Below, piece by piece: positions 8,195-16,081 of a stretch of 64,000 bases of DNA; within the stretch, counting starts at the first letter, position 1; each line of letters opens with the position of its first letter. The notes beneath the pieces were generated by a model, which was not told the origin of the DNA, searched no databases, and worked only from the letters and a program-made list of their open reading frames with translations. Made by a program: the position numbers and the translations under genes. Origin of the DNA: an uncultured Tateyamaria sp. (GTDB lineage: Bacteria; Pseudomonadota; Alphaproteobacteria; Rhodobacterales; Rhodobacteraceae); contig NZ_CANNGP010000010.1 of the NCBI RefSeq assembly GCF_947504105.1, forward strand, positions 1 to 64,000, given 5' to 3'.

Positions 8195-8835
8195 TGTAGA
8201 GCCAGTCGTGCAGACGTTTTGAAATGTGGTGCGGGCGCTTGAGTCAAAGCAACGATGTCCTCGTCCATATGATCAATGTGGTAAGTGACAATACGATATC
8301 CTAAGCGATAGCCTGTCCAAGCCGGGTAGCGCCCAGCTCCAAAGAACCACGCGGCATGGTCATAACTCTTGTCCCAGCCTTCAAGCACATCATCAACCGG
8401 CGTGACATCGCCGTCGCGTGACATTTCCCAGGGTTCGGGTGGAGAGCCAAAGAGCTCACGGACAAATACGCCAGCAAGACCTTCGCTGGTCAGCGCTTCA
8501 CCTAATGTTGACCCATAACCAGGGCCACGCCCGCGCAACACGTGATTGATTTCATGGGCCAATGTACGCTCAAGCGGTTCGCCAAGGTTGTCTTCGAACG
8601 CTGCACACTCTGGATCGAAGGTCAGGTGGATCAACCACCCGGTTGGCGCGTACCCCACATGGCCACGTTCTCGGATCACGCGCGCGCCATCCTGAACCAC
8701 AATGTCGACAGCACCGACATCTACATGTGCTGACACGCGGCTATGTGTCCGATCTATTGCGGCTTCGATTGTGCTGCGCCATGGCTCCAACCTTCCGCGC
8801 GCATCCGCAACATGGATATGCCAAGGTGACCCCAT
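8191..8835 (-). CDS. DUF2268-type predicted Zn-dependent protease
   Basis: 214 residues from the ATG at 8835, which overlaps the dihydropyrimidinase stop (ATGA). Contains AHEINHVLRG (HExxH) followed by TLGEALTSEGLAGVFVRELFG, the pattern of DUF2268 predicted zinc proteases, where the downstream Glu would be the third ligand. No signal peptide. It is coupled at both ends inside the pyrimidine-catabolic/ABC operon, so co-expression is likely, but no pathway step is known to need it. The substrate is unknown. Confidence 0.75.
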   Translation of the reverse strand: MGSPWHIHVADARGRLEPWRSTIEAAIDRTHSRVSAHVDVGAVDIVVQDGARVIRERGHVGYAPTGWLIHLTFDPECAAFEDNLGEPLERTLAHEINHVLRGRGPGYGSTLGEALTSEGLAGVFVRELFGSPPEPWEMSRDGDVTPVDDVLEGWDKSYDHAAWFFGAGRYPAWTGYRLGYRIVTYHIDHMDEDIVALTQAPAPHFKTSARLALQ

Positions 8836-10295
8836 CAAATCCCCGCCGGAATATTCAGTGGATCGCGCTCGATCATCTTGGGTGCGGTCAGCGCCTTCCA
8901 CTTCGACAGCGCCACTGAAGCGCTCGGGAACGCAGGGCGCGGCACGAATTTACCCCGTCCTGGTGCGGGTTGCGAGTTCTGCCCCCAGGCCCAGATCACC
9001 TCGCCCCGGCTCAGCGTATAGCGCGACTGCGCTTTCACTTCGAACCCCTCAAACACGTTATAGTCCAGAACCGAATGGTGGTTGGTGGGCGAGATGGTCT
9101 TTCTAATCTTTGGATCCCAAACCACGATATCTGCGTCCGCACCTTCGACAATCGCGCCCTTCTTGGGATAGATATTCAGAATCTTCGCAACGTTCGTGGA
9201 TGTGGTTGCAACAAATTCGTTTGGCGTCAGACGCCCTGTTTCCACACCTTCGGTCCACAGCACCGCCAGCCGCTCCTCCAACCCGTTCGACCCGTTAGGA
9301 ATGATGCGGAAGTCATCGCGACCCGCGCGCTTCTGCTCGGTGTTGAACGCCGCATGGTCTGTCGCCACAACCTGCAGCGACCCCGCCTGCAAACCGGCCC
9401 AGAGCGAATCCTGATGTTCCTTCGACCGGAAGGGCGGCGACATTACGCGACGGGCAGCGTGGTCCCAATCGGTGTTGAAATACTCGCTCTCATCCAGCGT
9501 CAGAAACTGGATCAGCGGCTCGCCATAGACACGCATCCCTTTCTGCCGGGCGCGCCGGATCGCCTCGTGCGCCTGCTCGCAAGACACGTGTACGATGTAA
9601 AGCGGCACGCCCGCCGCGTCGGCGATCGTAATGGCGCGGTTGGCCGCCTCACCCTCAAACTCGGGTGGGCGAGAATAGGCGTGGCCCTCCGGCCCCGTGA
9701 TCCCCTGATCGAAATACTTCTGCTGCATCTCGGCCACCAAATCGCCGTTCTCGGCATGGACCATGGGTAGCGCACCCAACTCGGCGCAGCGCTTGAAGGA
9801 CGCGAACATCTCGTCATCCTCGATCATCAAGGCGCCTTTGTAGGCCATGAAGTGCTTGAAGGAATTGACGCCCATGTCGACGGCATCCTTCATCTCGTTG
9901 AAGATGCTCTCGTCCCAGCCGGTGATGGCCATGTGATAACCAACATCAGAACAGATCTGCGGCGCGGACTTGCGGTGCCACTCATTGATGGCGTTCTTGA
10001 TCGACCCATCGGCACCCGGCAGGCAGAAATCGACGATCATCGTGGTCCCGCCAACGGCGGCGGCCCATGTGCCAGACTCAAAGGTCTCGGCTGCGGTGGT
10101 GCCCATAAACGGCATTTCCAGATGGGTGTGCGGGTCTATCCCGCCGGGGATGACATAGGCACCTTCAGCGTCGATATACTCGTCACCCACCAAATCCTCG
10201 CCAATCTGCTTGATGGTCTCACCTTCGACCAGCACATCCGCTTTCCACGTCCGGTCCGCCGTACAGACCATCCCGCCCTTGATCACCTTGGTCAT
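8835..10295 (-). CDS. hydA: Dihydropyrimidinase (D-hydantoinase)
   Basis: 486 residues, the usual family length. It hydrolyses 5,6-dihydrouracil or dihydrothymine to the N-carbamoyl-beta-amino acid, the second step of reductive pyrimidine catabolism. Motifs: DPHTHLEMP (HxH metal ligands), HFMAYKGAL (the Lys normally carboxylated to bridge two zinc ions), MVHAENGD and YIVHVSCEQA (further His ligands), and VATDHAAF. A strong GAGGAG site precedes the ATG. The downstream protease gene is coupled to it by ATGA. Hydantoinase activity on other cyclic ureides cannot be excluded. Confidence 0.93.
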   Translation of the reverse strand: MTKVIKGGMVCTADRTWKADVLVEGETIKQIGEDLVGDEYIDAEGAYVIPGGIDPHTHLEMPFMGTTAAETFESGTWAAAVGGTTMIVDFCLPGADGSIKNAINEWHRKSAPQICSDVGYHMAITGWDESIFNEMKDAVDMGVNSFKHFMAYKGALMIEDDEMFASFKRCAELGALPMVHAENGDLVAEMQQKYFDQGITGPEGHAYSRPPEFEGEAANRAITIADAAGVPLYIVHVSCEQAHEAIRRARQKGMRVYGEPLIQFLTLDESEYFNTDWDHAARRVMSPPFRSKEHQDSLWAGLQAGSLQVVATDHAAFNTEQKRAGRDDFRIIPNGSNGLEERLAVLWTEGVETGRLTPNEFVATTSTNVAKILNIYPKKGAIVEGADADIVVWDPKIRKTISPTNHHSVLDYNVFEGFEVKAQSRYTLSRGEVIWAWGQNSQPAPGRGKFVPRPAFPSASVALSKWKALTAPKMIERDPLNIPAGI

Positions 10296-10317
10296 GTCAT
10301 CTCTCCTCTGTCAGCCG

Positions 10318-10366
10318 TTTCTTCTGACTGAAAATACCACGGGGTCTGGGGCAGCGCCCCAGTCAA
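10318..10366. repeat. Dispersed intergenic repeat, copy 1
   Basis: TTTCTTCTG-x4-GAAAATACCACGGGG followed by a perfect CTGGGGC/GCCCCAG hairpin (10346-10362). It lies between the 106-residue hypothetical gene and dihydropyrimidinase. The same module order occurs at 15996-16050 and, in variant form, at 58098-58153. Confidence 0.6.
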
Positions 10367-10683
10367 ACAGAAGCAAAACACCCCAACGCCGGCCCATGCA
10401 CCCCAATATCCAAAGGCCCGAAATCACTCTCCACACATAGCGAAAAGTACCCTGCGCGGGGCAAGTATACCACGCGATAGGCGCCATCGCTGCGCGTCAC
10501 GGTCCAGCAGCGCTGCGTGATGCCACCGCTAAAATTCACCGTCGTCTCAAACGGCTGCACCAGAGCGTCCGCAAAGGCCTGAACAAGCGTTCGCTCCGCC
10601 TCCGTCCCGCGCGGCGCATCCAGCGATTCCGCGGCCACCAGATCGGCGATGCGGTCGGCAAGGCTGAGGTCCGGGTCTATCAC
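10363..10683 (-). CDS. Conserved-looking hypothetical protein (106 aa)
   Basis: Begins at a GTG that overlaps the stop of the amidohydrolase gene (GTGA, 10680-10683) and reads 106 residues, VIDPDLSLADRIADLV to GPALGCFASV. No recognised domain, no signal peptide or membrane segment. Tight coupling between two pyrimidine-degradation genes suggests a role in that pathway, but nothing in the sequence names it. Its 3' end overlaps the edge of a dispersed repeat. Confidence 0.6.
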   Translation of the reverse strand: MIDPDLSLADRIADLVAAESLDAPRGTEAERTLVQAFADALVQPFETTVNFSGGITQRCWTVTRSDGAYRVVYLPRAGYFSLCVESDFGPLDIGVHGPALGCFASV

Positions 10684-11930
10684 CCGACGATCTCCGCCGT
10701 TTCCACAACTGCATGCATCAGAACGTCGGCACCGGCTGAGGCCCACTCCTTGGATATCTCTTCCGCTTCATTGTGGCTGAGGCCATCCACGCAAGGGCAC
10801 ATGACCATTGCGGTGGGTGCCACCTGATTGATCCAGCACGCATCATGCCCGGCCCCCGAAATGATGTTCTGGTGGCTGTAGCCCAACCGCTCGGCGGCGT
10901 CGCGCACGGCAGTCACACACCCATCGTCAAAGGCCACGGGATCGAAGCCGCCGACCTTCTCAAAGGTAATCTCGAGCCCCATCTCGGCCGCAATCCTCTT
11001 GCCTTCGAGGCGCAGCCGCGTCTCCATATCCTCGATCACCTCAAGCTCGGGTGAACGGAAATCGACGGTGAACACAACCTTGCCTGGGATCACGTTGCGC
11101 GAGTTCGGATAGACGTCGATATGACCCGCGGCGCCCACCGCATGGGGTTTGTGCGACCACGCGATCTCATCAACCTTCTCTAGCACGCGCGCCATGCCGA
11201 GCCCCGCATTCCTACGCATCGGCATCGGCGTCGAGCCGGTGTGGCTGTCCTTGCCGGTGATCGTGACCTCAGTCCAGCTCAGCCCCTGGCCGTGGGTGAC
11301 AACGCCAATGTCCTTGTTTTCGGACTCCAGAATGGGCCCTTGTTCGATATGCAGCTCGAAAAACGCGTGCATCTTGCGGGCGCCAACCTCTTCGTCACCG
11401 CGCCAGCCGATGCGCTTCAACTCATCACCAAACTTCTTGCCCTCCGCATCCGCGCGGTCATAGGCCCAGTCCTGTGTGTGGATGCCGGCGAACACCCCGG
11501 ACGACAACATCGCGGGGGCGTAGCGCGTGCCTTCTTCGTTGGTGAAGTTGGTAACAACGATCGGATGCTTCGTCTTAACGTCCAAGTCGTTGAGCGTTCG
11601 AATAATCTCCAGTCCGCCAAGCACACCAAGCACGCCGTCATATTTGCCACCGGTGGGCTGTGTATCGAGGTGGCTGCCCACATAGACCGGCAGCGCATCC
11701 GGGTCTGCGCCCTCACGTCGTGCGAACATGTTGCCCATCTGGTCCAGGCCCATGGTACACCCTGCCGCCTCGCACCACGACTGAAACAGCGCGCGGCCCT
11801 CAGCATCTTCATCCGTAAGAGTCTGGCGGTTGTTGCCACCGGCCACCCCCGGTCCGATCTTGGCCATCTCCATCAAGCTATCCCACAGCCGATCTCCGTT
11901 GATCCGAAGATTTTCGCCCGGTGCCGCCAT
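10680..11930 (-). CDS. N-carbamoyl-beta-alanine amidohydrolase (M20 hydantoinase/carbamoylase family)
   Basis: 416 residues from the ATG at 11930, preceded by GGGGA. Belongs to the dinuclear-metal Zn hydrolase family of beta-ureidopropionases and allantoate amidohydrolases: VGSHLDTQPTGGKYDGVLG (first metal site), FTNEEGTRY, ELHIEQGPILE and GAGHDACW. In context it would cleave N-carbamoyl-beta-alanine to beta-alanine, CO2 and ammonia, completing uracil catabolism. Transcribed divergently from the RutR-like regulator, with an operator-like site 35 bases upstream of the start. Confidence 0.9.
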   Translation of the reverse strand: MAAPGENLRINGDRLWDSLMEMAKIGPGVAGGNNRQTLTDEDAEGRALFQSWCEAAGCTMGLDQMGNMFARREGADPDALPVYVGSHLDTQPTGGKYDGVLGVLGGLEIIRTLNDLDVKTKHPIVVTNFTNEEGTRYAPAMLSSGVFAGIHTQDWAYDRADAEGKKFGDELKRIGWRGDEEVGARKMHAFFELHIEQGPILESENKDIGVVTHGQGLSWTEVTITGKDSHTGSTPMPMRRNAGLGMARVLEKVDEIAWSHKPHAVGAAGHIDVYPNSRNVIPGKVVFTVDFRSPELEVIEDMETRLRLEGKRIAAEMGLEITFEKVGGFDPVAFDDGCVTAVRDAAERLGYSHQNIISGAGHDACWINQVAPTAMVMCPCVDGLSHNEAEEISKEWASAGADVLMHAVVETAEIVG

Positions 11931-11964
11931 GTGATGTCCCCTTTTGCCGATGGTCATCCACTTT

Positions 11965-11980
11965 TTGACCAATTGGTAAA
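11965..11980. promoter_or_regulatory. RutR-like operator in the amidohydrolase/regulator divergent promoter
   Basis: TTGACCAATTGGTAAA matches the known E. coli RutR palindrome TTGACCANNTGGTCAA with one mismatch. It lies between the divergently read amidohydrolase operon (start 11930) and the TetR-family gene (start 12090), where a RutR homologue would control both. The site is seen directly; binding is inferred. Confidence 0.75.
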
Positions 11981-12089
11981 GCTACGATTGCCAGCCAACG
12001 CTTTTCTGTCAAGAACTGCTTTGAACAGAATTGCCCAAGCGACACGCATCTGCCTAGACTTGCAGCAGACCTAGACACTAGGATCAACC

Positions 12090-12701
12090 ATGCCCGACGG
12101 TACGTCGAAAAAACCCAGCCGCATTCAGATGCGCAACCGCAGCCTGATCCTTGATGCTGCACTAGATGTCTTTTCGGCCCATGGGTATCGCGGCGCAACG
12201 CTTGACCAGATTGCGGAAGCGGCAGGTCTTTCGAAGCCCAACATCCTTTACTACTTCACCGGTAAAGAAGAGATACACGTCACCCTGCTGAACCAGTTGA
12301 TGGAGACGTGGCTGGACCCTCTGGTCGAGATGGATGCCGCCGGCGATCCGCTGACCGAGCTTTTGGACTACGTACAACGTAAGCTCGACATGTCCCGTGA
12401 TCTGCCCCGCGAAAGCCGCCTTTTCGCGGGCGAGATCCTGCAAGGCGCACCAAGGATGCTGCCACATTTGCGCGCAGATCTGAAACCACTCTTGAACGAG
12501 AAATGCGCCGTCATTCAGACTTGGATGAATGATGGTAAACTCGCACAGGTCGACCCGCGCCATCTTGTGTTTTCGATCTGGGCCACCACACAGCACTACG
12601 CCGATTTCGACACACAAGTCCGCGTACTTTTAGATGACGATCCACATGACAGCGCCGCGCAGTTTCTGGATCAAATGTATCGCAGTCTGCTCACGCCTTG
12701 A
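12090..12701 (+). CDS. rutR: TetR-family regulator, RutR-like
   Basis: 203 residues. The N-terminal helix-turn-helix (ILDAALDVFSAHGYRGATLDQIAEAAGLSKPNILYYF) is followed by a C-terminal half resembling YcdC/RutR (ETWLDPLVEMDAAGDP, ESRLFAGEI, IWATTQHYADF). RutR senses uracil or thymine and releases DNA when the ligand binds. The gene sits inside the pyrimidine locus, divergent from the amidohydrolase operon and convergent with preA, and two RutR-box-like sequences lie at 11965-11980 and 15427-15442. RBS AGGA precedes the ATG. Confidence 0.85.
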   Translation: MPDGTSKKPSRIQMRNRSLILDAALDVFSAHGYRGATLDQIAEAAGLSKPNILYYFTGKEEIHVTLLNQLMETWLDPLVEMDAAGDPLTELLDYVQRKLDMSRDLPRESRLFAGEILQGAPRMLPHLRADLKPLLNEKCAVIQTWMNDGKLAQVDPRHLVFSIWATTQHYADFDTQVRVLLDDDPHDSAAQFLDQMYRSLLTP

Positions 12702-12730
12702 AAACGTCCCGAGATTTGTGGTCCGAAGTA

Positions 12731-14035
12731 TTACTCCGCCGCAGTGGCTGATGGATTGTTGGGGTGTGTGGTCCAGTTGGCATAGTCTGGCTCAACCAAC
12801 TTGCCCGTACGGGGGTCAGTAAGGCCCGGCTCCATCGCTTCCATAGTGATACAGTGCTCGACCGGGCACACGTTGACACACAAGTTGCACGCCACGCATT
12901 CATCGTCGATCACTTCGAACACGCGATCCTCCGACATCGAAATCGCCTGGTGCGAGGTGTCTTCGCACGCCGCATAACAGCGGCCACAAGACATGCAAAG
13001 ATCCTGGTCGATCTTCGCTTTACTCACGTAGTTTAGGTTCAGATACTGCCAGTCCGTCACGTTCGGGACAGCACGGCCTACCAGTTCATCCACAGATGCG
13101 AAGCCCTTGTCGTCCATGTAGTCAGACAGGCCCGAAATCATCTCTTGCACGATCTTGAAACCGTAAGTCATGGCCGCCGTGCAGACCTGAACATTGCCAG
13201 CGCCAAGGGCAAGAAACTCCGCCGCGTCCTTCCAAGTGGTCACCCCTCCAATGCCGCTGATAGGCACATCACGCAGCGAAGGATCACGCGCGATCTCGGC
13301 CACCATATTCAGGGCGATAGGCTTCACCGCCGGACCACAATAGCCTCCGTGCGCACCTTTGCCATCAATCGTGGGTTCCGGCGAAAACAGATCCAGATCT
13401 ACAGATGTGATCGAGTTGATCGTGTTGATCAGCGACACGGCGTCGGCGCCGCCCGATTTAGCGGCAGAAGCTGGCTTGCGAACATCGGTAATGTTTGGTG
13501 TCAGCTTGACTATCACGGGCATGCGCGTGTGTTTCTTCACCCACCGCGTCACCATCTCGATGTATTCAGGCACCTGCCCCACAGCAGACCCCATACCCCG
13601 TTCAGACATCCCGTGCGGGCACCCGAAGTTCAGCTCAACACCGTCCGCACCTGTCTCCTCGACGAGCGGCAGAATGCGAGCCCAGGGATCTTCCTCGCAC
13701 GGAACCATCAGCGACACGATCATAGCCCGGTCAGGGTAATCCCGTTTGACCGCTTTGATTTCCTGAAGGTTCACCTCAAGGGGGCGATCCGTGATCAGTT
13801 CGATGTTGTTCAGACCTAAAAGCCGCCGATCCGCGCCATAGATGGCTCCATATCGCGGGCCATTGACGTTGACGACGGGCGGTCCCGCCTCGCCCAGCGT
13901 TTTCCAGACAACACCGCCCCACCCAGCCTCGAATGCGCGACGGACATTGTATTCCTTGTCGGTCGGCGGAGCCGAAGCCAGCCAGAACGGGTTGGGGGAC
14001 TTGATCCCGATGAAATTGCTTTGAAGGTTTGCCAT
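12731..14035 (-). CDS. preA: NAD-dependent dihydropyrimidine dehydrogenase, FMN/FeS subunit PreA
   Basis: 434 residues. The N-terminal TIM barrel of the dihydroorotate/dihydropyrimidine dehydrogenase type binds FMN and reduces uracil or thymine (LNFGCPHGMSERGMGSAVGQ, VKLTPNITD, GGVTTWKDA). The C terminus has two ferredoxin-type [4Fe-4S] motifs (CMSCGRCYAAC, CVACNLCVNVC). It pairs with PreT, encoded 15 bases upstream, which supplies electrons from NAD(P)H. GGAGGAG precedes the start. The first, reductive step of the pathway. Confidence 0.95.
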   Translation of the reverse strand: MANLQSNFIGIKSPNPFWLASAPPTDKEYNVRRAFEAGWGGVVWKTLGEAGPPVVNVNGPRYGAIYGADRRLLGLNNIELITDRPLEVNLQEIKAVKRDYPDRAMIVSLMVPCEEDPWARILPLVEETGADGVELNFGCPHGMSERGMGSAVGQVPEYIEMVTRWVKKHTRMPVIVKLTPNITDVRKPASAAKSGGADAVSLINTINSITSVDLDLFSPEPTIDGKGAHGGYCGPAVKPIALNMVAEIARDPSLRDVPISGIGGVTTWKDAAEFLALGAGNVQVCTAAMTYGFKIVQEMISGLSDYMDDKGFASVDELVGRAVPNVTDWQYLNLNYVSKAKIDQDLCMSCGRCYAACEDTSHQAISMSEDRVFEVIDDECVACNLCVNVCPVEHCITMEAMEPGLTDPRTGKLVEPDYANWTTHPNNPSATAAE

Positions 14036-14050
14036 CTATCTCTCCTCCGG

Positions 14051-15373
14051 TCAGCCCATCAGGCTTGCATGAATATCCATCGCCGCATCGCGCCCTTCGG
14101 CCACGGCCGTCACTGTCAGGTCATCACCACCCAAGGCGCAGTCGCCCCCGGCCCAGACACCGTCGACCGACGTGCGGCCGGAACCCGTCACGGCAATCTT
14201 ACCCATTTCCAGATCGGGCAGCCCGTTGCTTTCCAACGTCTGGCCAATGGCACGCAACACCTGATCCGCAGGAATGCGCACGGTTTCACCAGTGCCAGCC
14301 ATGTCGTCAGTCACGTACTCGAATTCGATCTCTCGCACCGCGCCATTGCCGTGCACAGCCTTGGGCACCACGTTTGTCATAATCCGCACCCCCTTGGAGG
14401 CCGCAAGATCCTGCTCAAAAACGCTCGCGTTCATCCGGTCGCGGCCACGCCGGTAGGCGAGCGTCACATTCAACGCGCCCAACAGCTTGGATTGGACGGC
14501 AGCGTCGACAGCCGTCATGCCCCCGCCGATGACCACAACATCGCGTCCAACGGGCAGCGCGCCCAGATCGGATGACTGCCGCACATCGGCAATGAAGTCG
14601 ACGGCGTCCGAAACACCCGCCTTGTCACCACCTTCTACATCCAGCGCATTCACGCCCCCCAACCCCATCCCAAGGAAAACCGCGTCGAAATCCGATTGTA
14701 ACTGATCAAGGGTTACATCCGCCCCCAGTGCCTTGCCATGCTCAAGCGTGATGCCACCGATCTGAAGCAGCCAGTCGACTTCTGCCTGCGCGAAGCCCTC
14801 GGGCGTCTTGTAAGCCGCGATGCCATATTCATTCAGCCCCCCGGGCTTGGGCCGTGCATCATGGACAGTCACGTCATGACCCAGTATCGCGAGCCTGTGC
14901 GCACAAGAGAGGCCTGCCGGACCCGCTCCCACCACGGCCACCGTCTTGCCGGTGACCGTAGCGCGGGAGAACGGGTGGATGCCCTGTTGTTGCAAATGAT
15001 CCGTCGCATACCGCTGCAGTTGACCGATCTTGACCGGTTTGCCCTCGGCCATCTCGCGCACACATGCTTCCTCGCACAGCGTTTCGGTCGGGCATACGCG
15101 GGCGCACATACCACCCATGATGTTCTGGCTCAGGATCGTCTTGGCGGCAGCGTCAGGCGTGCCGGTCGCGATCTGACGGATGAAAAGCGGAATGTCGATG
15201 TCGGTTGGGCACGCCGTGATGCAGGGGGCATCATGACAGAAGTAGCAGCGATCGGCCGCGACAAGCGCCTCATGCGGATCAAGGGCCGGATGCAGTTCCG
15301 AAAAATTCTCGGAATATGCTGCATCATCCAGACGGCCCGCCGCCACACCCGGTGAGAAAGGAGATTGCGTCAT
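14051..15373 (-). CDS. preT: Dihydropyrimidine dehydrogenase electron-transfer subunit PreT (GltD-like)
   Basis: 440 residues from the ATG at 15373. N-terminal cysteine-rich FeS region (CYFCHDAPCITACPTDIDIP, CARVCPTETLCEEACVRE), then an FAD site VAVVGAGPAGLSCAHRLA and an NAD(P) site VVVIGGGMTAVDAA. It passes electrons from NAD(P)H to PreA. First gene of the preT-preA pair. A RutR-box-like sequence lies 55 bases upstream of its start, consistent with shared control of both halves of the locus. Confidence 0.93.
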   Translation of the reverse strand: MTQSPFSPGVAAGRLDDAAYSENFSELHPALDPHEALVAADRCYFCHDAPCITACPTDIDIPLFIRQIATGTPDAAAKTILSQNIMGGMCARVCPTETLCEEACVREMAEGKPVKIGQLQRYATDHLQQQGIHPFSRATVTGKTVAVVGAGPAGLSCAHRLAILGHDVTVHDARPKPGGLNEYGIAAYKTPEGFAQAEVDWLLQIGGITLEHGKALGADVTLDQLQSDFDAVFLGMGLGGVNALDVEGGDKAGVSDAVDFIADVRQSSDLGALPVGRDVVVIGGGMTAVDAAVQSKLLGALNVTLAYRRGRDRMNASVFEQDLAASKGVRIMTNVVPKAVHGNGAVREIEFEYVTDDMAGTGETVRIPADQVLRAIGQTLESNGLPDLEMGKIAVTGSGRTSVDGVWAGGDCALGGDDLTVTAVAEGRDAAMDIHASLMG

Positions 15374-15426
15374 GTCCGCTCCATCGCAACAATCATTTGC
15401 CTGAAACGGTCTCACAGGTTCAAAAT

Positions 15427-15442
15427 TTTATCAACTGGTAAA
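15427..15442. promoter_or_regulatory. Second RutR-like operator, upstream of preT
   Basis: TTTATCAACTGGTAAA aligns to TTGACCANNTGGTCAA with three mismatches. Its right half TGGTAAA is identical to that of the site at 11965-11980. Position 55 bases upstream of preT fits an operator. Weaker than the first site. Confidence 0.5.
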
Positions 15443-15665
15443 AAAGTGAACTCCGCCCGTAATGCACACGTTTGCACAAAGAAGCGGCACTTTGCCGGAA
15501 TCCGAAAAGCCTTGGGGAAAGCCTTGCAATGCAGCAAAACGGTGCCATATGTCGCCGTGCTACATCATCTATCGACCCACTGCTCCTATCGGCTCAGTCA
15601 CTCGATCTCATGACAACGCCACGGCTGCCGCATGTCGCGGGCAGCACCACATAGGAGTAACGACG

Positions 15666-15872
15666 ATGGCCAACGGCACCGTCAAATGGTTCAACACCAC
15701 CAAAGGTTACGGCTTTATTGCACCCGAAGATGGCGGCAAAGACATCTTTGTTCACATCTCGGCAGTCGAGCGTTCGGGTCTCACTGGCCTGGCCGACAAC
15801 CAAAAGGTCACCTTTGACCTCGAAGCTGGTCGTGACGGCCGCGAGAGCGCGGTGAACATCGCTCTGGCCTGA
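15666..15872 (+). CDS. Cold-shock domain protein (CspA family)
   Basis: 68 residues, a single cold-shock OB fold that binds single-stranded RNA or DNA. RNP1 KGYGFI and RNP2 DIFVHI are intact, with the typical GTVKWFN start. ATG at 15666 follows AGGAG. The roughly 290-base leader region between preT and this gene holds the preT operator and presumably a long cspA 5' UTR, as in other csp genes. Whether it is cold-induced or constitutive cannot be told. Confidence 0.95.
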   Translation: MANGTVKWFNTTKGYGFIAPEDGGKDIFVHISAVERSGLTGLADNQKVTFDLEAGRDGRESAVNIALA

Positions 15873-15897
15873 TTGGCCGCGCGATACGGGAATTTTC

Positions 15898-15934
15898 GGG
15901 CGGTGCATCCCCATGGTGCGCCGCCCTTTGTTTT
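15898..15934 (+). terminator. Intrinsic terminator of the cold-shock gene
   Basis: GGGCGGTGCA pairs with TGCGCCGCCC (one G-T pair) across a 9-base loop and is followed by TTTGTTTT. It lies 26 bases after the stop. Confidence 0.8.
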
Positions 15935-15995
15935 GGGACCGAAGACACTTCGAGCAGGGGCTTGAAGACGCACTGCGCCTGTGCCTGTCGCCCAG

Positions 15996-16050
15996 TTTCT
16001 TCTGGTGGAAAATACCGCGGGGAGTCGCGACAGCGACGGGGCAGAGCCCC
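15996..16050. repeat. Dispersed intergenic repeat, copy 2
   Basis: TTTCTTCTG-x3-GGAAAATACCGCGGGG, a short GTCGCGACAGCGAC stem and GGGGCAGAGCCCC (16038-16050). Same architecture as 10318-10366. It fills most of the gap between the cold-shock terminator and the SRAP gene stop. Confidence 0.6.
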
Positions 16051-16081
16051 TAAAGAATGGCGTCGCGCAGCGGCAATCGGA

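Noticed and set aside
11990-12030. Imperfect CTGTCAA...TTGAACAG inverted repeat upstream of the TetR gene
   Set aside because: Arms align poorly once spacing is fixed; the nearby RutR-box-like site explains the region better.
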